From positions 10,540,001-10,604,000 of the forward strand of contig JBHGNT010000003.1 of assembly GCA_043228905.1 (NCBI GenBank): 64,000 bases of DNA. The letters are read 5' to 3'. Below are positions 31,150-43,323 of the stretch, in pieces. Position 1 is the stretch's first letter; every line of letters begins with the position of its first letter. The notes under the pieces were generated by a model. It made no database searches. It was not told the origin of the DNA and saw only the letters and a program-made list of their open reading frames with translations. Position numbers and translations under genes: made by a program. The stretch comes from Azolla caroliniana. Taxonomy: Eukaryota; Polypodiophyta.

Positions 31150-32384
31150 ACGTGAAGACGGCTTTCCTTCACGGCGACCTCGAAGAGGAGATCTACATGC
31201 AGCAACCGGAAGGATTCGTGGAGAAAGGGAAGGAGCACCTAGTATACCGGTTGAAGAAGAGCCTGTACGGACTGAAGCGGGCTCCCCGACAATGGTACCG
31301 GAAGTTCGACTCCTTCATGACCAATCAAGGGTACCACAAGACACAGGCCGATCACTGCGTGTTTGTGAAGAAGTTCGAAGGAGGCGACTTCTTGATACTC
31401 CTTCTGTACGTGGACGACATGTTGATAGTCGGACGGGACCAAGCCAAAATACGGATGCTAAAGAAGGCTCTCAACCAGACCTTCTCAATGAAAGACTTGG
31501 GTCCAGCAAGACATATGCTGGGAATGCATATCATCCGGAACCGGTCAATGAAGCAATTGTGGCTGTCACAGGAGAAGTACGTGACAATGGTGCTTCAGCG
31601 GTTCAACATGTCAGATGCGAAACCGGTCGGATCGACACTTCCGGCAAACTGCAAGTTATCCGGTAAGCAAAGCCCGAAGACGAAAGTAGAGAAGGCTGAT
31701 ATGATGAAGGTTCCATATGCCTCTGCCGTCGGGAGCCTAATGTACGCAATGGTGTGTACCCTACCGGATATAGGATACGCAGTCGGAGTGGTGAGCCGGT
31801 TTATGAGCAATCCCGGCAAGGAGCACTGGAACGCGGTCAAATGGATACTCCGGTACTTGAAGGGTACTACCAATATGTGTCTCCGATTTGGCTTCGGAAA
31901 ACCTCAACTTGACGGTTTCACCGATTCGGACATGTCGGCTAATGTGGATACCAGCCGGTCTACATTCGGGTATGTAATGACATATGCAGGGGGAGCTGTA
32001 TCATGGCAGTCGAGGTTGCAAAAGACGGTTGCATTGTCAACCACGGAGGCGGAGTACATGGCGGCTGTGGAAGCCGGCAAGGAAATATTATGGATGAAGG
32101 AATTCATCGGAGAGCTCGGTATCCGGCAAGATGAATACCGGCTCTATTGCGATAGTCAAAGTGCCATCCACCTTTCTAAGAATGCGGCCTACCATTCCCG
32201 GACGAAGCATATCCAGCGAAGGTATCACTGGATCCGGGAAAGAGTAGATGACCAGGAGTTCGCGCTGACAAAGATCCACACGGCCGAGAACGGGTCAGAT
32301 ATGTTGACCAAAGTGTTGATACCCGACAAGCTGGATGCATGCCGGAGGCGGATCGGACTAGTAAGACACCCCATGCCGGAGTGA
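31150..32384 (+). CDS. copia-A2 RT (3' part) and RNase H, 5'-truncated
   Basis: The open frame 31152-32384 begins in RT at VKTAFLHGDLEEEIYMQQPE and includes the active site LLYVDDMLIV (about residues 87-96), DLGPARHMLGMHI, GSLMYAMVCTLPDIGYAVGV, and RNase H (TDSDMSANVDTSRSTFGYVM, VALSTTEAEYMAA, LYCDSQSAIHLSKN, HSRTKHI, SDMLTKVL). The stop TGA is followed by a polypurine tract. All 410 codons are open. The 5' half is absent because the gypsy-D LTR abuts at 31148. It is of the same lineage as the fragments at 505-937 and 7614-8013. DSDMSAN replaces the common DSDYAGD, so RNase H may be impaired. Confidence 0.9.
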
Positions 32385-32394
32385 AGGGGGAGTT

Positions 32395-33177
32395 TGCTCA
32401 TCAGCACTGCTCTTCTCCCTTCCCATCCGGAGGGACCTGAGAACCGGATGAGGAGTACCCGGCTATGGAGAGCCGGATGGTGCAGACCCGGTGAGAGCCG
32501 AATGAGGATTACTCGGCTACGAAGAGCCGGATGGTGTAGACCCGATGAGAACCGGATGAGGATTACCCGGCTACGGAGAGCCGGATGGTGCAGACCCGAT
32601 GAGAACCGGATGAGGTTTACCTGGCTACGGAGAGCCGGATGGTGCAGACCCAGTGAGAACCGGATGAGGAGTACCTGGCTACAGAGAGCCGGATGGTGAA
32701 GACCCGGTGAGGAGTGCTCACCGAATGAAGAGACATATTCGTAAATATGTTTCTGAGAGTCCATCGTGGCTATATTTGTAAATAGCCGAAAAGTCATATT
32801 AGTATAAATATGACTTAGGGCAAACTTTTATGTAGAGGGTTGTCATTCTTGTTGGCACAAGAGATCAGAGTGCGTAACTGTGTATAGAGAGAGAGAGAGA
32901 GGAAGAGGTCGTTGCCTCTGTTGTAACTGCCGCCTGTGGCGAAGATAGAAAGCTCGAGGTTGTTGCCTCGGTGCTTTACTGTTGTACACTGTAACATAGT
33001 GATAGTTTGCAACCTGTGGGCTGCCGTGGTTTTTTCCCTAGTTTGGGTTTTCCACATAAACATCCTGTGTACTCTTCTCTTCACTGTGTCGTGCATTCAT
33101 TCATGTTTTTTTGTGTATGATTCTAAGATCGGTTGTGGCCGAGCGTTGCGCGTAGGGGGCGTTTAGTTCCCGTCACA
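32395..33177 (+). repeat. copia-A2 3' LTR
   Basis: Follows the tract GAAGGGGGAGT. Starts TGCTCATCAGCACTG and ends CGTCACA. The first about 45 bp are the reverse complement of the start seen at 1902-1950. It contains five 54-bp tandem units, a TATA-type run near 32800-32815, a GA run and the GGTTTTCC motif. The sequence changes to minus-strand copia-C at 33178. Confidence 0.8.
32439..32708. repeat. 54-bp minisatellite in the LTR (5 units)
   Basis: Units start at 32439, 32493, 32547, 32601 and 32655. Each begins GAGA[AG]CCG[AG]ATGAGG and ends GACCC[AG][AG]T. The solo LTR at 1938-2629 has the same motif family with a 40-bp period. Confidence 0.95.
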
Positions 33178-35815
33178 GTCTACGCACTGGGTTACACTGC
33201 GTACTTTGCACCGAATGTTGAGCTTGTCTCTCAACAACTCATTGTCCATCAGGTTTTCATATTCTGGCATTTTCGCCTTGCCTTTGTTCAGGTTCGGACT
33301 CGGCCGAGATGTGCTTCGATCGCGCAACAACTCTTGTGGTCCACTCAACCTTGTCGTATGGGGGTTGTCTTCGTACGTATGTTCGAGTCGATCTTGTTCT
33401 TGTCTCTTGTTTGTCAAATTCTGAGTCGACTGGAGTAGAAATCAGAGTCATCTCAGGATCATACCAAGATGCCAATTCGTCGAAAATGATGTCTCGACTC
33501 ACTCGAGCTTTTCGGGTAGATGGGTTGTAGCATTTGTACCCCTTCTGTTCGAGCGAGTACCCTATGAGGATACATTTCTCCGACTTGGGGTCTAGATTTT
33601 GTCGCGTCTCGTCGGGAATATGCACATAGGCGATTGAGCCAAAAATATGGACATGTGATAAATCCGGCTTCTTTCCAAAAAACCTCTCATGAGGGGTTGC
33701 GTCGTGTACCCCAGAGGTTGTACATCTGTTCATGAGATATACAGCTATGTTTGCCGCTTCTGCCCAGTACGATTTCGGTAGGTTCTTCTCATTCATCATT
33801 GCCCGTGCAACCTCTACTATGTGCCAATTCTTCCGTTCAGCTACACCATTTTGCTGAGGTGTATTTCGACACAAGAATTCTCGTTGTATTCCTTCCCTTC
33901 GAAGATATGCCGAAAACTCGTCCAAGAAATTTTCTTTGCCTTCATCTGATCGAAGGCAGCGTACATGTAGGCCAGTGGCTTTCTCGAGTTCATTCTTAAA
34001 CCTTTGGAAGTGTCCGAACACTTCGCTCTTCTGTCTCATTGGGTAGATCCAAGTGTGCCTAGAGAAGTCATCGATGAACGTGACATAGTAGCGGCAACCT
34101 CCGAATGTTGCGGTCTGGGCTGGTTCCCACACATCTGAATGTACTACATCTAGGATCCCTTTACTCACATTCCTCTCTTTCGAGAATGGATGTCAGCATT
34201 GTTTTCCAATTTGGCACACCTTGCATACGCTTGTAATCTCCTTCTCGGTAAAGTTCAGGAGTCCGATTACGACTCCTTTCAATTGCATGTTCTGGAGCTT
34301 CTGGAGATTAATGTGGCCAATTCGCTTGTGCCATAGTTTCAAGTCAGTTTCAACTTTAAGGCCTTTCGTGAACATACCGATTTCACCTCTTCTGATTCGA
34401 GGATGAACATTCAGCCTTCTCAGCGACCATGCGCTATGATTTGATCATCCTTTTCGATGAAGCACCCTTCATTATTGAATCGTACTCGCATACCTTGTTG
34501 GATAATCTAGCCGACCGAGACCGGATTTTTCGTGATGGTAGGGACATGCAAGACGTTCTTGAGGTAGGTTTGTTTGCCGTCATTTCCGAATGGAACATTT
34601 CTGACATGTCGAATTGGGTGAGTCGTATCATCTCAGGTTTCGACATAGCCGGATCGATCAAGCTTTCGTAAATCTCGAAACCAATCTTCATGGGATGTCG
34701 TGTGATTGGATGCTCCCGAGTCGACAAACCATATGCTATCTGAAGAAGAGGTGCTAATTGGGGTCGGTGCCGACATCGAATGTGCTTCATGCCTCATTAC
34801 GAACATCCCGCCAAGATTGTCGTAGTCGGAATTCGAAGCGTAGTTTGTGAGTTGTTGGCTAGTCGAAGTCGAGTCTCGTATCTTTTTTCGGCACTCCTCT
34901 TCATAGTGGTCGTGTTTTCCACAGTACCCTCATTCGATCGGGTTGTTACGATTGCTCGGTCCGACGGGGTGGATCCCCCTTCTACCAAACTCTCTGGGAT
35001 GGTTCCTGTCCTCTTGCCATTGGTGGGAGTTACTCTCTTGGGTCAGCTAATCGTGTCAGCCTCGTTCAAACCGACCTCTATTTCCACAACCAAATCCTCT
35101 TCTATCATCCTACTGTGAGTAGAGCATCTAACCATTAGGCGCATTGTTCCTTTGTCGAACGTCCTTTTCTTCAACCAACAGAATCGATTGAAGGTCGAAA
35201 GAGGGAGCGTTCTCCCTTGCAAGAATGGCCGATCTGATCGTGCTAAATCGAGGTGCCAAGCTGCCGAGGCATATTTGCACCATTTCTTCATCATCAATGA
35301 CGGCATTAATCGAACCGAGGGCATCCACAACTCCTTGATCTTCAAGGTATAGCCGATGATCGACATGTCCTTCTATTGCACGTTGTTTGGCTCCTGTTGA
35401 AGTTTGAGCTTTCGTGCAACCATATTGGCCGCAAAAATCTTCTTGAGATTTCCCCAAACTTCTTTTGGCGTCTTCAAATCTCGAATATAACCGACCATGT
35501 GGTCATGAACGCATGACGCAAGGCAGTACACCACATGGCTCGTGGCCTGCTCCCATGCCAGGTAGTCGGCGTGTGTCTGGTTGAGTTGCATTTCGTGAGC
35601 TCCTTCGATGTAGCTCTAGTAACCTTGTCCGACAAGGTACTGATGCATCTTGTACTCCCAAGATGTGAAGTTTGTTTCTATCGAGCTTCTCGGTGGGAAG
35701 AGTGCTTCCCATCTGGGTGTTCATTCTGGAACTTCTTCTACCCTTGATGCGAGCTTGACCACAACACACGTACAGGTGATGGGCTTGGATCAAGCTACCA
35801 CATACTCTGCTACCA
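33178..35815 (-). pseudogene. copia-C gag-protease-integrase, degenerate
   Basis: Minus-strand copia related to copia-1. Gag: GSTLPTEKLDRNK near 35700, YIRDLKTPKEVWGNLKKIFA (35373-35591), DDEEMVQICLGSLAP (35128-35457). Protease: WFVDSGASNHTTSHEDW near 34690-34745. Pre-integrase: LWHKRIGHINLQKLQNMQ (34193-34375). Integrase core 33257-34168 (HSDVWEPAQT, FIDDFSRHTWIYPM, CLRSDEGKE, NTPQQNGVAERKNWHIVE, GYKCYNPSTRKARVSRDIIF). At least six frame breaks. RT and RNase H are missing at 33178, where the copia-A2 LTR abuts. Confidence 0.85.
35804..35815 (-). other. copia-C primer binding site
   Basis: TGGTAGCAGAGT on the minus strand, one base off the standard TGGTATCAGAG initiator tRNA-Met complement, placed between the gag start and the presumed LTR. 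Confidence 0.65.
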
Positions 35816-35817
35816 CA

Positions 35818-35855
35818 TAAAGAATCAAGAGTAATTCTGTGCAACGAAAGGACTC

Positions 35856-35886
<31 letters not shown>

Positions 35887-36240
35887 ACGTGAGACAAGAG
35901 AGAGAATGAGAGAGAGAGAGAGAGAGAGCTCTAGACAGGAAACTGTATATTACATCCAACAATAACTAAGTTACAAAAGGTTGGTTTAAATACCAACTAG
36001 TCTAGGGCAAATGCCCTTTCTACTAATTACAAAAAATGTCTTAGTATGTTGTCCACCAATTAGTGTGAACACTATTCCTATGGAAGTTGAGTTCGATTCT
36101 CAACAGAGTCTTATCCTCGTCAAAAGATATAAGGGAATATTTTGGTCTACTATCAAGAAAGAGAAGAGCGACTACCTTGTGAGACAAAGTTCGACGGTTC
36201 AACAACGCATGCAACCATTTTGTAACTCTTTCATGAAATA
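35818..36240 (-). repeat. copia-C 5' LTR (approximate)
   Basis: Lies upstream of the primer site. Contains (GT)n (35860-35880), (GA)n (about 35899-35928) and an antisense TATA-like GGTATTTAAACC (about 35983-35994). There is no second copy in the window to fix the outer border. Confidence 0.5.
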
Positions 36241-36311
36241 ATTATAAATTTCTTACATTCCCTCAATTATCATTTTACATCCTATCTTCTTGATCTCTAT
36301 TTTACTCTATC

Positions 36312-36761
36312 TATTAGAGACATGAACTAATGTAAGCACTAGATAAGGATAGAATATAGATAGATAGATAGAAAGGAGAGAGAGAAAGAAGGGTGTCGAT
36401 CCACCCGACCACCCCCAAACGAAGGGATCGAGACGAACTCAAGCCTCGATCGGTGTCCCATACCACCGTCGTGGCGTCGAGTCGTACCTGGTGCTGGCGC
36501 GCTTGCTACAAGAATTGACCCACCACAAGACAGAGTCTCGACGTAGTCAACAAGATGATCAAATGAGGGTAGCTAGGCCTCTTATTTATAGCGATACCCA
36601 AGGCCCCAAGGCAAGTTCACACTTGGCCTAATGGGTTGTCTCAATCCCAAGGATTAAAAGTAATCCTCCCCTTCTTTACACTCTCGATTAACCCTCACAC
36701 TTATCCACATGTATAGAGTACTACGGTAAATTCTCACCATTGGATATTATATGGTCATGCC
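36312..36761 (-). repeat. gypsy-B2 3' LTR
   Basis: Minus copy of the 47235-47689 LTR. Left border TATTA (for TGTTA) at 36312. At the right it ends GGTCATGCC; the terminal CGTAACATACT present at 1251-1261 is missing and the polypurine tract follows. Internal landmarks (GGCCTAGC, the ATCCACCCGACCACC tract) are in the expected order. Confidence 0.85.
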
Positions 36762-39700
36762 CCCTCTTTAAAACATTGCACTCTTGCAATGGAAAGTTAG
36801 GGAAGTTAGTTCTGAGAGTATTTTCGTGTTCCCATGTGGCATCTTTTATTGATTTATCCATCCATTTTATTTTAAATTCTCGAATTTCTTTAGTACGTAA
36901 TGTTTTTGTTTTAACATTGAGAATTCTTTCTGGTACATGTGCTTTAGAAGATAATTCTTTAGAAGTAACCAAAGTTTCAGTTGTAACTGTATTGCCGCCA
37001 GAACCTAGAAGTTCTTTTAGACGACTCACATGAAAAACTAGATGAATTTCAACACCTTCGGGAAGAGCGAGACGATTGGCTGATGACCCAATGCATTTGA
37101 GGATTGTAAAAGGTCCACAAAACCGTGGGGCTAACTCCAAAACTGGTAGATAACATTCCCATTTTGTTGGTTTTGCACCAACGTATGCTCAAAGCATGTC
37201 GTCAATAATTTGATTTACTCGTTCTGTTTGTCCATCGGATTGAGGATGATCCGTGGAGCTCATGCTCAACGTAGTTTCTAACTTCTTAAAGACTTGCCTC
37301 TAGAAGTCACTAGTAAACTTTGCATCTCGATCACTCACAATATCCATCGGTAACCCATAAAAACAAAATAACTCGTTAACGAATTAGTAAGCCAATTCAG
37401 GAGTTGTTACCGTGGGTTTAGTAGCAATAAATCTGGCCATTTTAGTTAGTCTACCAACCACAACCCAGATGGCATCATGACCTTTTTGGGTGCGAGGAAG
37501 GCTAACAATAAAATCCATGGATATACTTTCCCCCTTATTATTGGGAATGTCCAAGGGATGTAAAAGTCCTGCGGCTTTAAGTCGCTCGGCTTTGTTAACC
37601 TGACATTGGTGACATTTAGTCACATAGCTATGTATGTCAGGACGCATCTTAGGCCAATAAAATTGAGTGGAGATGAGAACGAGTGTACGATGTATTCCAG
37701 GGTGCCCTGTTGAGGGTGCATCATGGCATTCAAAAAGAATTCTCTTTTTGACCTCGGGCAAATCTGGAACACAAACCTTCCCATTACGGTAGACCAGACC
37801 GTTAGCAATGTGGAAGTATTCCTTCGAGGATGTGGTGGTGTCTATTCCAGACTCAACTCTTGCCCAGTATTTTGCAAAATAACTGTCATCAGGATACTTT
37901 CCTCGAAGGTGATCATAAAGACGTGATGATATTTCAGTGAAGCTAAGTTGGTTAACTTCACGGATGCGACTTAGTGCATCAGCGACAATGTTCATGGAAC
38001 CTTTACGATATCATATGGAAAAATCAAAGTCCTGGATGAGATCAACCCATCGTGCCTTACGACCTTTCAGGTCTTGTTGGTCACAAAAATATTTCAAGGA
38101 CTCGTGGTCCGTAGTTACCACAAAGCGATTTCCATAAAGATAATGGTGCCATGTTTTGAGCGCATGTATAACTACAAATAATTCATTTTCTTGAACGGTA
38201 TACCGACATTGAGCAAAATCAAGTTTCTTACTCTTGAATGCTATTTATTGGTTTACCATCTTGATATAAGACAACACCTATAGCATAATCGCTTGCATCG
38301 GTTTCAAGCTCAAAAGGTTTTGAAGGATCAGGTAAAAGAAGTGAAGGAGCCTTGCACACCAAGTCCTTGAGTTCCTTAAAAGCGAGGTCTAGTGTAGCAT
38401 TCCAGACAATAGGTTTTGTAGACTTAAGCGTTTGACCTTTTAGAAGATTAGTAAACAGCATCGTCAATTAGGAGTAATTACGAAGGGATTTTCGCAAAAA
38501 CCCGACAAAACCAAGGAATGATAGAACTTCTCGAATATTCCGAAGAGTAGGCCAAAGCTTGATTTTCTCGATGCGGTTATGAGATGTCCAAGATAAGTAA
38601 TTGATTTCTTGAAGAACTCACATTTTGAGATCTTCGCATGGAACTGTTTGTCACGCAATGTTTGTAAAACAAAGTGGACATGTTTAGCCTGTTCTTGTAA
38701 TGTACGGCTATAAACTAAAATATCATCCAAGAAAATAACGACAAATTTTCCAAGTTGTTCTCGGAAAATGTCATTCATTTCTTGTTGAAATGTAGCCGAA
38801 CCATTGGTCAAACCAAAAGGCATATAACCAAAAACTCATAATGCCCATAGCGCATACGAAATGTCGTTTTAGGAACATCGTCCTCACTTATACGAAATTG
38901 ATGGTAGCCAATATGGAGATCAAGTTTCATAAAATACCAAGCTCCCTAGAGACTGTCAATTAGATCGTCGGCCTGGGGCAATAGATACGAATTCTTGATC
39001 GTCACTTTATTTAAGCGTCGGTAATTAATACACATATGCCATGTGCCCTCTTTCTTTTTAACCAAGAGAACTGGTGCACCCCATGGATATTTACTATAAC
39101 GTATATAACCCATTCGTAAATAGTCTTTGAGTTGCTTAGATACCTCATCCTCTTCGAATCGATTTAAGCAATAAGGAGGTATACTTACTGGTGCAATGCC
39201 AGGTACAATATCCATACGATGGTCTATATTACATTTAGGGGGTAACCCATCTCGTAGTTCACTCGGAAAAACATCACGAAAATCATTTAAGATTTCATCA
39301 AGTTGTTGTTGTTCAAAATATGTTAATTGAACCGAGACAATATCGATATTGTAAACGTGAATGTCTGGTTCAAGTACACAATAAAATAGAGTAGAACAAG
39401 ACAACTTGGATATTGATGGAGAGGAAACAATCGAGAGGGATTGTTTTTTTACACATTGAATAAAATGAGTACAGTCATCCAGTACAAATGTAATTGAATG
39501 ATGAACCCAATCAATAGATAAAGAAGAGTTTTTATTATAGAACCAGGGATAAGCCAGTATTACATCAGTGGTACAAAGATTCATTACATGGAAGTCTACT
39601 TCCTCTATATAAGTGTCAATAGAAATTCCTAATGAATGAATCGCCCCGTTGATGTATTGTACTCTTCCATCAACCAAGTGCATTGTATAGGTGTGATCAC

Positions 39701-40848
39701 TTACGGTGGGTTGGATTCCCCATATCTGAACCAAACGATCATTCACAAAGTTGTGTGAGCTTCCCGAATCAAACAAAAAATGTACAAGAGATCAATTGAT
39801 ATACCCATTTGCACGTAGTAAATCATTGGGACCCAATACATAGTGAGGGAAAGAACATTGACAATTACTTAAATGATGTGTATAGACCTGAAGGACATTA
39901 GGAATCTAACCTTTATGGTCTACAACTTTAGCGTTGCTGTCGTGCTCTTTCCGTTGGAGCTTTCGACATTGCTCTTTTGTATGACCCTTCTTTTTGCAAA
40001 ATACGCAAAAAGGATGTTGTCGCTTACAATCGTGATCCATGAATTCGTTGGGTGTCTTGCGTTTCCCAGCAAATTGCGACTACTTAGTCCCGGGCGCTTT
40101 GTTGGGTTTGTTGTGGTCCTTCTTCGAAGTGCGTTGATAGCGAAGAACTATTTCAACGGCCTCTTCGAAGGATTTTGGATCCTTATCGTGCACTATCCAG
40201 TGATAGTCCAAATTGGGGATGCCATTGACAAAACAAGCTATTAACCAATTGTCCCCTTCTAGACCCGACTTTTGGATTTGGGTTCTAGCATGGTGAACAT
40301 AGTCTTCTAGCTAGGAAAACTTCCTGCTAGAGAGGTTCATTAAAGCTTGTGCTGCCTCGGTTCGAGAGGGAGGTTGCAAAAATTGGCCCTTGAAAACTGT
40401 GACAAAATTTGTCCAGGTATCGGGCTATTTCCCCAAAGTACGGAGCCCACGCCACCAAGCGGCGGGCTTACCCCCTAGTTCTTTTCCGACATATGCAATC
40501 TTCGTACTATCTGGCATGGGATAGAGCTCAAAATGAGATGCCCATCGGCCCAGCCACGTGCAGATTGCTTCTTTGGTTCTTTCCTTTTTTTCTCCCGTAA
40601 ATGGCTTAACGACAAACGATCGTTCACCTTGTCGCTCATCAGGTCTATTAGTCTCACGTTGTAAACTAATGACACGTGCCTCGAGAGCACTTTGAGATTG
40701 CCGAAGTTCGGTCATCTGTTGAGTGGTGAAACTAAGGTATTGGGACATCTCAATGGACATTTGTTCAAGAGGATTTCAATGTCCAAGAGGATTTCCTTGA
40801 GTTCCTTCCACTTGAGCGGATGACATTGGGTTGTTATTTTGAGCCATT
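36762..40848 (-). pseudogene. gypsy-B2 gag-pol, degenerate
   Basis: Minus-strand copy colinear with the intact pol at 43976-47248. Reading leftwards: gag start MAQNNNP at 40848, gag core (KPAAWWRGLRTLGK, 40425-40760), and a zinc-knuckle region near 39990-40070. Protease ([20 protein letters not shown]) and RT start are at 38946-39776. RT follows with [14 protein letters not shown] (38464-38823), then RNase H ([20 protein letters not shown]), integrase (37384-37995, HECHDAPSTGHPGIHR-like finger and FIVSLPRT) and the chromodomain-like end (36721-37140). Frameshifts and stops divide it into at least seven pieces, and parts of RT and integrase are deleted. It supplies the gag sequence that the 43860 element has lost. 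Confidence 0.85.
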
Positions 40849-41000
40849 GATTGGTTATTTCTGGCAAAGAAATAGGATAACGTCAAACAAATAGTCATAA
40901 CATCATGTCATGATGTAAACATATCATGGGCAAAAATTAATCGATATCATGATCTCACATCAATACTCTACAGTGCGCTTCGTGGAGGACTGCTCCCTTT
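40849..41000 (-). other. gypsy-B2 5' untranslated region
   Basis: AT-rich sequence upstream of the gag start. The 5' LTR is absent: at about 40975-41000 the sequence changes to a different gypsy family. Confidence 0.45.
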
Positions 41001-41906
41001 TCATCGCTTCGGCCCGCTCATCTCCACACTCCGTCTGCTCCCTTTTGGTACAGGGTGTCTTGTAACAAGCAAAAATGCCTACTTTGTACCGCTAGATGTT
41101 TCCTCTCATCCCAGCATAGCTCCTCCGGTGGTAGTCCGGTACTCAGGAACCGGTGCATGTCCGTCATCCACTTATCCTTGATAGTTATCGATTCGTCCAT
41201 TATTGCCTACACGGTAATTTTAAATAACTATGCATCCATAAACTTGTCTTGGACGCCATCACCGGACTCCCTTGATTCCAACCTGCTCAAGTAATCGATC
41301 ACAGCATGTTGCACTCCGGGTCGATGGTAGATATCAAATTCAAACTCCTGCAACAACAGGGTCCATCTGGCTAACTTTCCAATAAGGGATGCTTTCGACA
41401 CCAAATACACCAATGTTGAGTGGTCAACATGGAAGGAAAACTTCCGGCCCAATAGGTAGTGTCGGTATTTTGTCACACTGTATACCATTCCTAAAGCGTC
41501 CTGTTCCGTCGACGAATAATTTCGTTCTGTCTTGGAGAGCTTCTGACTTGCATAGTATACCAGTCAGTATCATTTCGACTCCGTAAGTTGCATCAACACG
41601 TTGTTGATGGCCACGTCCGACACGTCCACAAATACATGAAAATCTTTTGACCAGTCGGGTGGTTGTATCACCGAAACTTGGGATAACATTACCTTGAGCA
41701 CCTGATAAGCTTTGTCCTCCTGCTCCGTCCATTGAAACGATAGTTTGTGTACCGCAACATGCAATAGTGTTTGCGAAATCCGCCAAATATTTGAGCATCC
41801 GGCTATGCCACCAGATCTGTCCGAGAAATTTACTTAGTGCTTTTGCATTAGTTGGTGTCGGGGCTTGTAGGATTTCCTTGACTTTTTCCGGATCAACCGC
41901 AATTCC
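41001..41906 (-). pseudogene. gypsy-C RT end, RNase H and linker
   Basis: Minus-strand relic of a gypsy lineage distinct from B, D and E. From 41906 leftwards: RT end (IAVDPEKVKEILQAPTPTNA, LSKFLGQIWWHSRMLKYLAD), RNase H (FQWTEQEDKAYQVLKVMLSQ, FHVFVDVSDVAINNVL, VTKYRHYLLGRKFSFHVDHS, WTLLLQEFEFDIYHRPGVQH) and a linker before integrase (LPPEELCWDERKHLAVQSRH). The RNase H Asp in VDASD reads VDVSD. Two frameshifts. It was split or truncated at 41907 by a copia LTR. Confidence 0.8.
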
Positions 41907-42439
41907 TATTGGGAAAATAAGTCCTCCAGATGGGAAGAAGAGTACGAGCCGAGGCCGAAATCAAAAATCGATTATATAACCGATTTGGGAGACTATATTT
42001 GTAAATAGTCTAAATGTGACCCATGTGGGCTATATTTGTAAATAGCCAGAAAGTTGTATAAGTATAAATACAACTAGGGCAAACTTTATATGTAGATGGA
42101 TCATCATTGTTGTATAGTTACACTTCGGTAGTTGCCTTTGTAACTAAGAGTCAGAGTCAGAGTCAGAGAGTGAGTAACTCTACAATCATCATTTGACGAA
42201 GACGACCTCAGGGTTGCTGCCTACAAGTCTCCTTGCATTCCTCCCTCATTATAGTGATTTGGTTTGGACTTTGTGGACTCCACGTGGTTTTTCCCATTCG
42301 GGTTTTCCATGTTAAATCTTGTCTCTCTATACTTGTGTTTTTTTGCCCTCTAGTTTTTCTCTTTGAGCACTATCTTTCTTGATCTTTGCACTCGAATACA
42401 TATACGAGCAACCGGTTGTGGCCGATTTCGATCCTAACA
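41907..42439 (+). repeat. copia-B 5' LTR
   Basis: 533 bp, TATTGGGAAAATAAGTCC (for TGTTGGGAAACAGGTCC) to CCTAACA, with a primer site four bases later. TATA region about 42058-42070. It is the full-length guide for the older LTR halves at 1902-3126. Confidence 0.85.
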
Positions 42440-42442
42440 AAG

Positions 42443-42454
42443 TGGTATCCGAGC
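42443..42454 (+). other. copia-B primer binding site
   Basis: TGGTATCCGAGC, one base from the initiator tRNA-Met complement; the same substitution is seen in copia-2. Confidence 0.85.
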
Positions 42455-42455
42455 G

Positions 42456-42787
42456 ATGGACGAACATTTCGGTGGAATGTTCAAGTTAACCGGCTCCAAC
42501 TACTCAGTGTGGAAGTCGAAGATGCGGGATATGCTCGTGTGGAAAGACTTGTGGTTGCCGGTGTAGTACGGAAAGATGAAGCCAGACAAGATCGATGCAT
42601 CGACTTGGAAGCCATGCATCTGAAGTTGGATGCATATATAAGGTGTTTTATAGACATGAGTCTATACAAGAACTTTGATAAAGAGACGAGTGATGACGTC
42701 CTTTGGAAGAAGATTGACATGATGTTCGAAAACAAGAACGTTGTGAACAGAGTCTCAATTTTCAGAAAAATCATGAGTCTCCGGTAT
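42456..42787 (+). pseudogene. copia-B gag N-terminus
   Basis: ATG at 42456: MDEHFGGMFKLTGSNYSVWK, then DMLVWKDLWLPV and a TAG stop, then GKMKPDKIDASTWK and a 1-base frameshift. The frame continues AMHLKLDAYIRCFIDMSLYK to RVSIFRKIMSLRY, where a MITE interrupts at 42788. Strongly similar to copia-2 gag (NVVNRVSVFRKLVRLRY). Only the first few codons after the MITE (Tyr-Gln-Glu) fit gag; the rest is lost. Confidence 0.8.
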
Positions 42788-43323
42788 TAGCAATGGGCAC
42801 GATTTTGACTCAAACCGAACCGAACCGTTAAGCCATGGGTTTAATGGTTTATTGGTTCCAAAAACTTTTAATGGTTTGGATTCTCAATAAACAGTTCAGT
42901 TTCAGTTTGGTTCGGTTTTAAAACTCGAGTTTATAGGTTTACAGGTTTGGTTTAAAGGTTTATAGATTTTTGGTTAACCTTTTTTTCTTAACCTTAATAG
43001 TTTATTGATGTAATGGTTTTTTATTGATTTAATAAATTTAACTTAAATGCTTATTTAATTTAATGTATTTTTGTTTCTTTAGATGTTTAACTAGTTTGAC
43101 TTAAGTGGTTAGGTTTAATTTTTTTATTAAATGGTTCGGTTTGGTTTTAACTTTTCCGTAAACGGTTTGGTTAAAAATGGTTTAGTTTTAACTTTTTCTT
43201 AAATGGTTTGGTTTAAATATTGAGAGTTCATAAACGGTTTGGTTTTGTTTTGTTTTCCCTAAACGGTTTGGTTTCTTTGCCTTGAAACCGAACCGAACCA
43301 AAACTGAACCGTGCCCATTGTTA
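42788..43323. mobile_element. hAT-type MITE in copia-B gag, 8-bp TSD
   Basis: 536 bp with inverted ends TAGCAATGGGCACG (left) and TAACAATGGGCACGG (complement of the right). Flanking 8-mers TCCGGTAT (42780-42787) and TCCAATAT (43324-43331) match at six of eight positions. The interior is made of GGTTTGGTTT / GGTTCGGTTT motifs with no transposase. It shares ends and composition with 23997-24615. Confidence 0.8.

Noticed and set aside
32439-32708. CRISPR-like regular repeats
   Set aside because: The 54-bp units are contiguous without spacers and lie in a plant retrotransposon LTR; this is a minisatellite.
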